This document shows positions 14,248 through 23,847 of a stretch of DNA of 64,000 nt, one piece after another. The notes below the pieces were generated by a model that saw only the letters and a program-made list of their open reading frames with translations, was not told the origin of the DNA and searched no databases. The DNA is taken from assembly GCA_964445695.1 (NCBI GenBank), contig CAYULF010000018.1, positions 59,789-123,788 of the forward strand, given 5' to 3'. Position numbers and translations under genes: made by a program. Each line of letters begins with the position of its first letter. Position 1 is the first letter of the stretch. The DNA is from JAUIKM01 sp964445695. GTDB lineage: Bacteria > Bacteroidota > Ignavibacteria > Kapaibacteriales > UBA7675.

Positions 14248-16650
14248 TCACAAAGCAGGTGTGCGAATCTCGTGAACCTCGTTGATTGCCGGCGCCGCCA
14301 GCTCGGCCTGCGTTCCGTCCAGCCAGCGCACCACGATTCGCTCAACCTTGATGTCCCGGCCCAGGCCGAAGTGTTTGCTGAACGAGTGCTGCGACAGGAA
14401 AGAATCGCCGGTCGTTATTACTGCGGGCATGATGCCGCGGCTCGTGTGCAACTCGATTCGTGCGCCGATGGCCGACTGGCCGCCCTTGTGTTCCGCCAGG
14501 CGCACGCCGATCCAGTTGTTGTCCAGCTCGGCCTCGTTCTGCAGCATCACAATGCGGTGATCGTTTGGATAACGGAAGGTAACCACCATCAGGTCCATCT
14601 TGCCGTCGCCGTTGAAATCTTCGCTGATCACGCCGCGGCAGTCTTCCACCAGCGCGCCGCCCAGTAGATAGGAGGCGTTGACAAAACCACCGCCGTCGCG
14701 GTTGACAAACAGGTGATTTTTCTCAAAGCCGTTCCAGGAATAGCCCTGCTGGTTCTCCAGATCAAAAACCTTGGAATAAGCCGAAGCCATGTCGGGGTCT
14801 TCGTCTGAGTCGAGGCGGTAGATGTCGTCGCGCCAGAAGTGTGTGCAGTAGTCCACCGCCGATTCGCGGCTGACGTGCCCGTTGGTGACGTAAATATCCT
14901 GGTCGCCGTCGTTGTCGAAGTCAAAAGCCGTGCAGCCCCAGCTCCAGCCCGAACGCGCCACGTCGTCGCGGAACGAAGGCTCGTTGAACTTGTGATCCGC
15001 GCCGGCCATGTACATGCGGTTGCCGTAGGCCATGTCCATGCGCTTTTCGTTTTTGTCCGGCTGGTCCGGACGGCCGAGGCCCATCGCCTCCAGACGGCGC
15101 GCCGTCGTTGAGCTCATGCCCAGGACGTAAAAATCAATCGCGCCGTCCATGTTGAAATCGCCGAAGGTGTGGGACATGCCGAAGAGAAAACGCTCGTCGA
15201 TGTTCGTGTCCGTCACGTCCGTGAAAACGCCCGATCCGTCGTTGTAATACATGTCCACGCCGGAAAAATCACTCACCACCAGCAGGTCCAGATCGAAGTC
15301 GCCGTCGAGGTCAACCAGGGAGTTGGCATAGGTGCGGCGATAACGCTTACCGCCCAGCCCGCGAGCCTCCGTCTGGTCGCTGAACTGCATGCGACCTTCG
15401 TTGATCAGCATGAATGCCGCGTCCCCATCGTTGGCGTCGTAGTAGGGATAAGGCAGCTGTCCCTGGCGATACGGTTGTTTGTACTGACTGAAAAAGAGGT
15501 CCAGGTCGCCGTCGCCGTCCACATCGCCTGCCGTCAGGCTGGTCGGGCGCACAAGCATGCTGTCTGGGCCGAAGATCGACACTCCGACATCGGCGAATTT
15601 GTCGCCCGCTTTGCGTTCAAACAGAAAGAGATGCGGTCCGGTCGTTGCGCCGCTGTTGCGTTTGCCGTCCGCCATCCACGGTTTTTTGCCGGCAAACGTT
15701 CCGCCCACCACCAGGTCGGCCAGGCCGTCGCCCGTGAAGTCGGCCAGCACGCCGCTGAACATTTCATCAGGCATGTTGGGCGAAATTTCCTGCGAAGAAA
15801 AGTCGAACCCGCCCTTGTTCATCAGCATCTTGTTGATGTTCGGCAGAATCACGTCGGACATGCCGTCGCCGTTGAGATCGGAGACCAGCAGCGGCGTGTT
15901 GGCCGTGATCATCGAGGACAGCGCGCCGGGAAGATAATGCGCCTGGAAAGGCTGACGCCCGTCGCGATGCATCACGTAAAAGTTCGACAGGTCCAGTTTC
16001 TGCGGCACGGGATTGCCGTCTTTGTCGATTTTGTCCGTCCAGACAACGCCGATCACGCCTTTGAGAATGTAGCGCCGTTTTTGATCGCTGTTGCTGATGT
16101 GGAATTCCGACGAAAACTCGGAATTGTATACGCCGTCGACCTTGCGGAAATTCTGGTGGTGGAATTCACACTGCACCAGCGTATAGCCCTCTCCCTTCAG
16201 CTGCTGCAGGTACTGATTCCACCCTTCGTGGGACAGCGTTTTGCCCGCGCCCTTCGACGTTTGTTTGCTGATGCCGAATTCGATCTGCTTGTCTTCGCCG
16301 AAGCTCGGCAGAACGATCTCGTCAAACTGCAGCGTGCCGAGCACGTCGATCTTCTCGCCGGATGAATTGCGGATCTTGTCCCAGAGCGCAATAAACGTCT
16401 GGTCGTGCGCCTGAGCTTCCAGCTCCTGGGCCCAGTAGTCGCGATCCTTGAGCGCTTTGTCGTATTCGTACTTTTCAAAAGCCGAAGCATCCGGACCGGG
16501 TTCGGGCGGCAGTGCAACCGTTTCAGCCACCCCTTTGGCCGGATCGTCTTCTGTGGAGCCGCCCGTACATGCGGCAAGAGCGACGATAAAAAACAGTCCG
16601 ATCAGATGTGCGGCGGCGCGAACGCGCATTTGCATCTTGTCCATGTACAT
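14248..16650 (-). CDS. FG-GAP/ASPIC-UnbV repeat lipoprotein (CRTAC1-like)
   Basis: 800 aa from the ATG at 16650, preceded by CGAGGC; an ATG at 16674 is less well placed. A signal peptide ends in a lipobox (VALAAC, followed by TGGS), so it is a lipoprotein. Residues about 130-270 are unassigned. From about 250 to 660 there are many calcium-binding FG-GAP/VCBS beta-propeller motifs of the DxNGDGxxD type (DLNGDGMSDVILP; DVDGDGDLDLFFSQ; DFDNDGDQDIYVTNG). The last ~90 residues are the ASPIC/UnbV domain (KGGQSAIGARIELHTSRG; VERIVVRWLDGTQ). Surface or periplasmic; ligand unknown. No sorting tail is seen. Confidence 0.88.
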   Translation of the reverse strand: MYMDKMQMRVRAAAHLIGLFFIVALAACTGGSTEDDPAKGVAETVALPPEPGPDASAFEKYEYDKALKDRDYWAQELEAQAHDQTFIALWDKIRNSSGEKIDVLGTLQFDEIVLPSFGEDKQIEFGISKQTSKGAGKTLSHEGWNQYLQQLKGEGYTLVQCEFHHQNFRKVDGVYNSEFSSEFHISNSDQKRRYILKGVIGVVWTDKIDKDGNPVPQKLDLSNFYVMHRDGRQPFQAHYLPGALSSMITANTPLLVSDLNGDGMSDVILPNINKMLMNKGGFDFSSQEISPNMPDEMFSGVLADFTGDGLADLVVGGTFAGKKPWMADGKRNSGATTGPHLFLFERKAGDKFADVGVSIFGPDSMLVRPTSLTAGDVDGDGDLDLFFSQYKQPYRQGQLPYPYYDANDGDAAFMLINEGRMQFSDQTEARGLGGKRYRRTYANSLVDLDGDFDLDLLVVSDFSGVDMYYNDGSGVFTDVTDTNIDERFLFGMSHTFGDFNMDGAIDFYVLGMSSTTARRLEAMGLGRPDQPDKNEKRMDMAYGNRMYMAGADHKFNEPSFRDDVARSGWSWGCTAFDFDNDGDQDIYVTNGHVSRESAVDYCTHFWRDDIYRLDSDEDPDMASAYSKVFDLENQQGYSWNGFEKNHLFVNRDGGGFVNASYLLGGALVEDCRGVISEDFNGDGKMDLMVVTFRYPNDHRIVMLQNEAELDNNWIGVRLAEHKGGQSAIGARIELHTSRGIMPAVITTGDSFLSQHSFSKHFGLGRDIKVERIVVRWLDGTQAELAAPAINEVHEIRTPAL

Positions 16651-16920
16651 GGATACAGCCTCGTTACAATGCATTCCGGAAGTGCTTTCGACTAAAAATG
16701 GAATTGGTGTTCACCGTTCGGTCGCCGCACCGGTTTGCAGGGGCGCGGTACGGAAATTTCACCCGATTCGGCGGGATCGACACGGCAAACGCCGTTTCGA
16801 CGCCGAAATATACGGCACTTCAAATGAAAAATTGTCGAAACGTGGAACGCGGTATGCGAGTCCGCGGCGCGGCTGTGTGAAGCGATTGCGGCGGCATGCG
16901 AAGCCCGATACCGCAAAAAC

Positions 16921-17619
16921 TCACAGGCGGCGCAGCGCTTCGCGCTTGCTAAGATTCGACAGATGATCTTCGTGCGCAGCCACAAAATTGCGCACCCAGT
17001 CCGGATCGGTTTTGCCGAACTCGCGCAGAATCCAGCCGATCGCCTTGCGGATAAAAAACTCCTTCTCATGCGCCAGCGCCACGATGCTCGCCGCCAGCAG
17101 ATCGCGGTCCGTGCGTTCCTTGTGTTTGATGTGGCACAGCAGCGAGGCGCGCCGGATCCAGAAATTCTCCGATGAAATCCAGGTGCGCGGCAGGGACATC
17201 AGCTCCGGAAAACGCAGGATCAGCGGACTTACCAGGCCGCAGACGATGCCGTCGACCAGGTCCCAGTTGGTCGATTCGTGCAGCATGCGCTCCAGCAGCG
17301 GAATCGACGCCGGAGAAAGCAGCCGTTTGTGCGCGCCCGCCAGGTCGATTGCCAGGTATTGTTCTTCGCGCTTTGGGCCGCTCCACAGCTCCGCGACGGC
17401 AGCGAGCAAGTTGTCTTCGGTTTTGATGGGGTGATTCCTGCGCGCGTTTTTCAGCAGCTCGGCGCGGATGGGTTTTTGCACGCCCCAGAACGGCTGGTCG
17501 GTTTTCATGTAAGCCTGCATTTCCGGCGCTTTGACCGCATCGGCATTGGCGCGCAGCCCGCGGCGCAACTCTTCGACAATTGCCGGCGCGTTTGGGGCGG
17601 CTGATGGTTTGCCTGGCAT
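16921..17619 (-). CDS. AlkD-like DNA alkylation repair protein
   Basis: 232 aa, composed of HEAT-like helical repeats. Typical motifs of the DNA alkylation repair (AlkD) family are visible: YMKTDQPFWGVQKPIRAEL near the N-terminus, WDLVDGIV about residue 120, FWIRRASLL about 150, and EKEFFIRKAIGWILREFGKTDP about 190-215. Members remove N3- and N7-alkylpurines as glycosylases; some are nuclease-inactive paralogues. GAGGG precedes the ATG. Stands alone, divergent from the T9SS gene at 17943. Confidence 0.9.
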   Translation of the reverse strand: MPGKPSAAPNAPAIVEELRRGLRANADAVKAPEMQAYMKTDQPFWGVQKPIRAELLKNARRNHPIKTEDNLLAAVAELWSGPKREEQYLAIDLAGAHKRLLSPASIPLLERMLHESTNWDLVDGIVCGLVSPLILRFPELMSLPRTWISSENFWIRRASLLCHIKHKERTDRDLLAASIVALAHEKEFFIRKAIGWILREFGKTDPDWVRNFVAAHEDHLSNLSKREALRRL

Positions 17620-17942
17620 TTCCCTCTTCTCCTGATGAATTTTTTGTTCGCCACCGGGCGCGACGCCGCGAATCGCTGAGCGACGTCAAACCGACCGGCA
17701 ACGACCGACGCAAATGTTCGCGAACCAACGCGATGACTGTTCACTTGCAATACAAAGGTAAACAGAAGCGGATTTTTAAAGGGTTTTGCAGGGATTGAGC
17801 CCGATTTTAACATTTGATTAACGGTCCTTAGGCTCGAATTAACAACGCTGCGCCACCTGCCGCCGTAGTTTGCTGCCAGACAAAAAAACGCGATCAGCTG
17901 CGGCTGACCACAGATTTACGGAACGCAATTCAGGGTGAAACC
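17620..17942. other. Divergent intergenic region, alkD-like gene and acidic T9SS protein gene
   Basis: 323 bases with no supported gene. The half nearer 17943 is AT-rich with several T-runs and probably holds the promoter of the plus-strand gene. I could not pick out a confident -35/-10 pair. No tRNA or repeat seen. Confidence 0.5.
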
Positions 17943-19319
17943 ATGCGATTGAACAAGACATCCAAACTCCTTGGCCTGGGCGCAGGAGCACTGCTTATGG
18001 CCGGCCTCGTTCTGCCGCTGCAGGCGGAAAACGACACCGAAACCTCTCCGGAAAACACACGCGTCGTCCGCCGCGTAGTGATGGCGGATGCAAGTGGAGA
18101 AAACGCCAGGCTCGACATAGACGAACTGCGTCAGAAGCTGCGCAGCGCAATCGGCGACGAACGCAGCGACGAAATTCTGAAAGCCGTGGAGCCGCTGCTG
18201 CAGAAACTGCAAAATGCCGAGTACAATGAACTGACGCCTGAAAACATCGAAGTGATGATGGATACGGACGGCGCCGCCGATGTACATGTATTCCGCTCCG
18301 ACGTCAACGTCGAGATGGACACCGAAGCCAACGGCGAGGGCGAACCCGTGACCAAAGCCAAAGTGGTCATCCGCAATATGACGCCCGACGGTGCGGTGGA
18401 AGAACAAATCATGGACGGCGACGAAGCCATGCAGTTTCTCAAATCCGACGGATACAAGGTGCACGCTGGAGCGGCGAGCGGCAATAGCGGCGACGTTTCG
18501 GTCAAAGTAATGCAGTTCAACGACGAAAACGGCGAGGTCAGCAAGGTTTTCAAGTTTGAAACCAGCGGCGACGCCGCGACCGGCATGCCGGCCGAAGTCA
18601 TGGAAATGATGAAAAACATCGAGATGGACATTGAAGTGAACGGCGACGGCGAAAGCGGCGAGCACAAAGTTATGATCATGCGCAAACACATCGGCCAGGA
18701 CATCGAACAGACAATCGATGCGGACGGCAATGTCGTGGTCGTGCAACAGGGCGCTCCGGGCGAAGCCGTCGAGATGGACAATGTCATCATCAAGTTTGAC
18801 GAAAATGGCGAGGTTCCGGACAAACTGACCTGGTTCTCAGAAGACGGCGCCATGTACGGCCTGAATCGTCGTGTGATCGTTTACGTAGACGCGGAAAAAT
18901 TCACGCACGCCGGCGAATCCAGCCCGAATACCGACCAGGTTGCGAATGCCCTGATCGAAGCGGAAGTGATCGTGCTGAGCGACGAGCCGGCTGCAATCGC
19001 CACGGACGATATGGACGCTGCGAGCCAGGACAAACGCGCCGCAGCCGAAACCGCCGCGCTGCCGCTGAACGGATTCAACGTCTATCCGAACCCGAACGAC
19101 GGCCTGTTCAATCTGGAGTTCACTCTGCCGCAGGCCGGACCGACGACGGTGAAAATCGTCGACCTGCAGGGACGCGAGGTCTTCCGCGAGGAATTCACGA
19201 GCGAGGCGAACCAGCAATTTGTGCGCCAGATCGACCTGACGAACGACGCCGGCGGCGTCTACATGCTGTCCGTTATGCAGAACGGTGCGGGCGCGACAAA
19301 AAAGATTGAAGTACGTTGA
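17943..19319 (+). CDS. Acidic secreted protein with T9SS sorting tail, function unknown
   Basis: 458 aa. Signal peptide 1-28 (hydrophobic core, ending LQAEND). The mature part is strongly acidic with many Asp-Gly and Glu-Asn turns. It has repeated blocks of similar form (VEMDTEANGEGEPVTKAKVV; MDIEVNGDGESGEHKVMI; VEMDNVIIKFDENGEVPDK), which suggests an internally repeated beta-rich fold that may bind cations. Residues about 375-458 (NGFNVYPNPNDGLFNLEFTL, then GGVYMLSVMQNG) are a type A T9SS sorting domain. AGGGTGA precedes the ATG. I do not recognise the central region. A strong terminator follows directly. Confidence 0.8.
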   Translation: MRLNKTSKLLGLGAGALLMAGLVLPLQAENDTETSPENTRVVRRVVMADASGENARLDIDELRQKLRSAIGDERSDEILKAVEPLLQKLQNAEYNELTPENIEVMMDTDGAADVHVFRSDVNVEMDTEANGEGEPVTKAKVVIRNMTPDGAVEEQIMDGDEAMQFLKSDGYKVHAGAASGNSGDVSVKVMQFNDENGEVSKVFKFETSGDAATGMPAEVMEMMKNIEMDIEVNGDGESGEHKVMIMRKHIGQDIEQTIDADGNVVVVQQGAPGEAVEMDNVIIKFDENGEVPDKLTWFSEDGAMYGLNRRVIVYVDAEKFTHAGESSPNTDQVANALIEAEVIVLSDEPAAIATDDMDAASQDKRAAAETAALPLNGFNVYPNPNDGLFNLEFTLPQAGPTTVKIVDLQGREVFREEFTSEANQQFVRQIDLTNDAGGVYMLSVMQNGAGATKKIEVR

Positions 19320-19377
19320 TTTTGATGCATCTCTTTGCGATTCCTGCGTAACAGCAAACATACACGCTCTATGACTC

Positions 19378-19421
19378 TCGGCGACCTCGGAACATCTGTA
19401 CCGAGGTCGCCGACTTTTTTT
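19378..19421 (+). terminator. Rho-independent terminator after the acidic T9SS protein
   Basis: 13-bp perfect stem (19378-19390 with 19401-19413), ten-base loop, then C and seven T. About 60 bases after the stop at 19319. Confidence 0.95.
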
Positions 19422-19622
19422 CCGGGCAATCAACTTTCTTGTATCTTGTTGCCACGGCGTCCGTAGGGCGCCAGTCGAAGACATCCGCCGCTCAATCGCG
19501 GCGCCGGCTCCACCGCTCCAGGACAAAGGTCCAACGCGCCGGCACTGCGACCCGATGCTCTTCTCCAGGGCTGACACTTTGATACACACGTGCATTCATT
19601 ACCCATTTTCCGGAGTGTGTTT

Positions 19623-20705
19623 ATGTATTCCTATCGACATGGTGTTCGCGGGAATTTCCTGGCTTTTGCTTTTTGTCTGTTGTTGAGTGCGGCATGCGCG
19701 CATGAGGCAACGGCGCAACCGGTGCAGGTGCCTTACGTGAGTCCGCATGCGGTGTCGCAGCAGCGCGTCGGCATGAGCGACATCACCATCGACTACTACC
19801 GTCCGTCCGTCAACGGCCGCGAAATCTGGGGTGCGCTGGTCCCCTGGGGCGAGACGCCCTTCCCCTGGCGCGCCGGTGCAAACGACAACACGACGATTAC
19901 GTTTTCGCACGATGTAAAAATCGACGGCAAAGCGTTGAAGGCGGGCACGTACGGCCTGCACATGGCGCCGACGGAGACAAGCTGGACGATCATCTTTTCC
20001 AACAACTCTACTTCCTGGGGCAGCTTCAGCTACGATAAAAGCGAGGACGCGCTGCGCATTCAGGTGACGCCGAAGGAAGCGCCCTTCCGCGAGCAGTTGG
20101 TCTACGGCTTTGACAACGTCAATGACGAAAGCGCCTGGGTGTACATGCACTGGGAAAAAGTGATGGTCGGTTTTACGGCCGAGTTCAATACGGAGCCGAT
20201 CGTCATGCAGAGCCTGAGCAATCAGCTGCGCCACACTTCCGGATGGACCTGGCAAGGTTGGCAGCAGGCGGCGGCATTCGCCATTTCCAAGGGCTATGAC
20301 AACGAGCAGGCGCTGGCATGGGTGGAGCGTTCGATCCAGTTACAGCGCAACTTCAACAATCTCAGCACAAAATCATTGCTCTTAAACAGAATGGGCAAAA
20401 GCGCTGAAGCCGCCGAGTTTGAAAAAGAAGCGCTGAAGCAGGCCAACGAAGCCCAGGTCAATGCTTTCGGCTATGCGGCCATGGCATCCGGCGACGTCGA
20501 CAAGGCGATCGATGTCTTCAAGTTAAACGTCGAACGACATCCCGAATCGTGGAATGTCTACGACTCGCTGGCGGAAGCCTACGCGCAGAAGGGCGAGAGC
20601 TCCAAGGCGATCGAGCTGTATAAAAAGGCGCTTTCGATGGCGCCGGAAGCTCAGCATCCGCGCATCAACGGTCTGCTTAAACAACTGAACTCCGCCAAGT
20701 CCTGA
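19623..20705 (+). CDS. DUF2911 protein with C-terminal TPR repeats
   Basis: 360 aa from the ATG at 19623, which has GGAG at good distance; an upstream in-frame start at 19590 is possible. Signal peptide about 1-30 ending ATAQ. The DUF2911 domain follows (QRVGMSDITIDYYRPSVNGR, WRAGANDNTTITFS, LKAGTYGLH, about 35-185). Two to four TPR-like helical repeats come at about 215-360 (AVNAFGYAAMASGDVDKAID; NVYDSLAEAYAQKGESSKAI). Secreted or periplasmic. DUF2911 proteins are frequent in Bacteroidota and have no established biochemical role. Confidence 0.88.
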   Translation: MYSYRHGVRGNFLAFAFCLLLSAACAHEATAQPVQVPYVSPHAVSQQRVGMSDITIDYYRPSVNGREIWGALVPWGETPFPWRAGANDNTTITFSHDVKIDGKALKAGTYGLHMAPTETSWTIIFSNNSTSWGSFSYDKSEDALRIQVTPKEAPFREQLVYGFDNVNDESAWVYMHWEKVMVGFTAEFNTEPIVMQSLSNQLRHTSGWTWQGWQQAAAFAISKGYDNEQALAWVERSIQLQRNFNNLSTKSLLLNRMGKSAEAAEFEKEALKQANEAQVNAFGYAAMASGDVDKAIDVFKLNVERHPESWNVYDSLAEAYAQKGESSKAIELYKKALSMAPEAQHPRINGLLKQLNSAKS

Positions 20706-20735
20706 TTCAGCGAAAGAACAACTGAACGACATTAA

Positions 20736-20780
20736 ACACAAAGCCGCGGAATAAACTTCCGCGGCTTTGTGTTTTTTTTG
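20736..20780 (+). terminator. Rho-independent terminator after the DUF2911 gene
   Basis: 17-bp stem (20736-20752 with 20758-20774) with a short loop, then a T-run to 20780. It lies 30 bases past the stop at 20705. Confidence 0.95.
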
Positions 20781-20989
20781 ACCGTTTGAGGGCCGGCCCA
20801 ACCTGGAATGTCAATCCCTGACCGATACGTCAGGTACATGCAGCAAGCGGACAGCTCGAAACCAGACGCTGCACAACGAACAATAAGAACAAAGCAAGCC
20901 GGAAGTCATCGAACGGCGAAGCGCTCAGACGCAAGTCAGTCAATCGGTGAGATTGGCACAACAACCAGAAGAATTGCAGGCGCAACAAC

Positions 20990-21715
20990 TTAAACAGAAG
21001 CCTCGCGCTCGCACATGAGTTTAAAGCCGATGCCGTGCACATTGAGAATGCGCAGGGACTCGTCGTCCTTGAGCAGCTTGCGCAGCTTGGTGATGTACAC
21101 ATCCATACTGCGCGCGTTAAAATAGGTATTCTCGCCCCAAATGCGCTCCAGCGCCTCCTCCCGTTTAACAGTGGAATTCATAGCCGAACAGAGCATCGCC
21201 AGCAACTCCGACTCGCGGGCGCTGATGGTGCGAACCTCGTCGTCAAACTTCAGCTCGCGTGTCTCGCTGTCGAATTCGTAGCGGCCGATGTTAAAGGTGC
21301 TCTCGCTGGGTTCGGCCGGGTTGTACATTCGGGTGCGACGCAGAATCGCGTGGACGCGCAACAGCAGCTCCTCGATGCTGAACGGTTTGGTGATGTAGTC
21401 GTCCGCGCCGATGGTGAAACCCTCGACTTTGTCTTCCTTCATCGACTTGGCCGTGAGAAAGATCAGGGGCACGGAGCTGTTCCGGGCGCGAATCCGGCGG
21501 GCCAACGAAAAACCGTCTTCTCTGGGCAGCATGACGTCGAGCACGCAGAGGTCGTATTCGGCATTCTGAAACGCCGTCCAGCCGGCCAGACCGTCCTTAA
21601 ACAAATCGACGTTAAACGCGCCTTTCAGCTCCAGGAACTCACGCAGGACTTCGCCCAGATTGGGGTCGTCCTCTACCAGCAGAATCCGAGCGGGCTTGTC
21701 CGACGCCTCTCTCAT
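20990..21715 (-). CDS. OmpR/PhoB-family response regulator
   Basis: 241 aa. Receiver domain at residues about 10-125 with the acidic pocket (VEDD), phospho-acceptor Asp in CVLDVMLP, Thr in FLTAK and Lys in ITKPF. A winged-helix DNA-binding domain follows at about 145-238 (ISARESELLAMLC; NTYFNARSMDVYITKLRKLL; ILNVHGIGFKL). Its start codon overlaps the stop of the histidine kinase gene by four bases (21712-21715), so the two are translated together and form one two-component system. Downstream it converges on the DUF2911 gene. Confidence 0.97.
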   Translation of the reverse strand: MREASDKPARILLVEDDPNLGEVLREFLELKGAFNVDLFKDGLAGWTAFQNAEYDLCVLDVMLPREDGFSLARRIRARNSSVPLIFLTAKSMKEDKVEGFTIGADDYITKPFSIEELLLRVHAILRRTRMYNPAEPSESTFNIGRYEFDSETRELKFDDEVRTISARESELLAMLCSAMNSTVKREEALERIWGENTYFNARSMDVYITKLRKLLKDDESLRILNVHGIGFKLMCEREASV

Positions 21716-23571
21716 GCTTTTTCCTCCTGCGGCTTGTCGGTCGACTTGTTAACTTCGGCGGCCCCGTTCAGACCGGCTTCTCGCCTGCCGGACGGCGGGC
21801 CGTCAATCGGCAGACTTAAACAGAACGTCGAACCCGCCCCGCTCTCGCTGCGAACGTCGACACCGCCGCCGTGCGCCAGCACGATGTCGCGCACATAACT
21901 GAGGCCCAGACCGAAACCTTTAACGTCGTGCACATTGCCGGTGGGCACGCGATAGAACTTGTCAAATATACGGCGTCGCGCTTCGCGTGAGAGGCCCAGG
22001 CCTTTGTCGCTGACTTCAACAAGCAGAATGCCAGGCCGGTTAAACGTGCGCACGGTGATACGCGGATTTTCCGGCGAATACTTTTCGGCATTGTCGAGCA
22101 GATTGTAAATGACATTGGCCAGGTGAACTTCGTCACCGACAATGTTAAAGAGGTCCGCATCCAGTCGCAGATCCAGCAAACCGCCGACCTGTTCAAGCCT
22201 GACGCCAAGTGTTTCCGCCGCGGCGCGCACGAGGCGGTGCATATCAAAACGCTGCAGGTGCAGATTTAACTCGCCGCGGTCCATGATCGCCGCCTGCAGA
22301 GCGCGTTCCACCTGGTGCTCCAGCCGTTTGTTTTCGGCAAAAATGACTGAGGCAAAACGTTTTACCCGGTCGCCGCGATCGGCCACCGTCGGCTCCAGCA
22401 GCGCTTCGCTGGCCAGCGAAATTGTGGAAATCGGCGTTTTAAACTCGTGCGTCATGTTGTTGATGAAATCGGTCTTGATGTCGGAAATCTTTTTCTGGCG
22501 AATCAGAGCGTGCAGGGTGAAAGCAAAACAGGCGATCAGCAGGAGCAAAAAAAGCAGTGAAGCGCCGAGGTTAAACCCCATCGACATGAGAATGTGATTC
22601 TGCTGGTCGGGGAACTCCACCGTCAGAAACTCGCTGGGACGCAGTACATCTCTCGGGAACAGCACGGCGCGATAGGCCTTGCCTGTGGTTGCGGCATCTT
22701 CGGCCTGATGCAGCGGCTCGATCGACATGTTAAACGGCATGTCGATGCCGCGGCGAACAAAATCATCGTTGAGGCGACTGCGCAGGACACTTGTATCGAT
22801 GCGTTGATCGGCAGTCATCGCGGTCGTCGTCAACTCCCGCAGCAGGCGGTCCGAGGTTCTGGCAATTGCGCGCACGCGTTTGTTGGCCCGATGTGAATAC
22901 AGCTCCGTCGTGTCATCGCTGTCCGGCAAACCGACAATCAGCCGTACGTTGCTGTCGAGACCATCCAGATGACCAAGAACGGCCGCCTGCGGTCCGGCCG
23001 AATCGCCGATGTCGGTCTGCCAGGTAATGTTGATTTCCTGATCTATGCCTCCCGGCAATTCACCCTCAATTTCAAGGGAAGTATCGTCCGACAAACGAAT
23101 CTGCGTGGTGCGCACGTGCGTCTGCATATCGAGGTCGATGCCGACCGAATCTTCTGCACCGCCGCGGTACACCTGAACGCGCACATCGCTGCCGCCGTCA
23201 AACTCATGGTCATCGGCAAGTTTGTCGGTTCTGAACTCGCCCAAGCCGGTTGTAATCAGTTTGAGGTACTGCAGCGCCGCCGCGGCCCCGCTGTCCCGCA
23301 ACAGCTGGTCGGCGCCGTTGATCGTGTCGGTATTGACGATGATTGTGTGCCCCATCAGACTGTCCGCGGCGATAAACTGCACGATGTCCGCCGCCATTTC
23401 GGTCTGCTCGACGTTGTCCACCGCGTCACGGAGGACGTCCTGTACCTGGCGGGCAAAACGCGACTCCTCAAGCTCGACCGCTGCCGCAATCCAGGTGAGT
23501 TGCATTGCTATCAGCCCGAGCAGGGCTATGCCCGCCGAAGCGATTATCCATGGAAATGTTCGTTTTGACAT
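21712..23571 (-). CDS. Membrane sensor histidine kinase
   Basis: 619 aa from the ATG at 23571, preceded by GGAG; the frame stays open to 23682 without a good start. TM helix at about 5-25, then a periplasmic sensor region of about 300 residues with no recognised domain, and a second TM at about 345-370. The HisKA H-box is DFINNMTHEFKTPISTISLA (about 390) and the HATPase domain has an N-box YNLLDNAEKYSP, G1 DKGLGL and G2 GFGLGLSYV. Pairs with the OmpR regulator that overlaps its stop. The signal sensed is unknown. Rich in TTAA in its C-terminal two thirds but not in the N-terminal third. Confidence 0.95.
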   Translation of the reverse strand: MSKRTFPWIIASAGIALLGLIAMQLTWIAAAVELEESRFARQVQDVLRDAVDNVEQTEMAADIVQFIAADSLMGHTIIVNTDTINGADQLLRDSGAAAALQYLKLITTGLGEFRTDKLADDHEFDGGSDVRVQVYRGGAEDSVGIDLDMQTHVRTTQIRLSDDTSLEIEGELPGGIDQEINITWQTDIGDSAGPQAAVLGHLDGLDSNVRLIVGLPDSDDTTELYSHRANKRVRAIARTSDRLLRELTTTAMTADQRIDTSVLRSRLNDDFVRRGIDMPFNMSIEPLHQAEDAATTGKAYRAVLFPRDVLRPSEFLTVEFPDQQNHILMSMGFNLGASLLFLLLLIACFAFTLHALIRQKKISDIKTDFINNMTHEFKTPISTISLASEALLEPTVADRGDRVKRFASVIFAENKRLEHQVERALQAAIMDRGELNLHLQRFDMHRLVRAAAETLGVRLEQVGGLLDLRLDADLFNIVGDEVHLANVIYNLLDNAEKYSPENPRITVRTFNRPGILLVEVSDKGLGLSREARRRIFDKFYRVPTGNVHDVKGFGLGLSYVRDIVLAHGGGVDVRSESGAGSTFCLSLPIDGPPSGRREAGLNGAAEVNKSTDKPQEEKA

Positions 23572-23847
23572 GTGCACTCCGCGCGTCCTTTTACACCGCA
23601 ATGCGACCCTTTGTCGGCCGGACGACGCTGCTAGATACGCACCAGCTATAAAATAGGTGTTCGACCGCGCCGGAATTAACATTTTTTAACAGGCGGGCGC
23701 CACGGCTTGTACGCCGAACAGATTCATCGTATTTTGGTTTCCTGTCGTAAATTGGCTCAATGTGTGGCGTCGCGTCGGCGCGTTTCTCAGGCGACGTCCA
23801 GGATATTATCGGTAACACAGACTTTCAGCGCACTGCAGATTAGCTGT

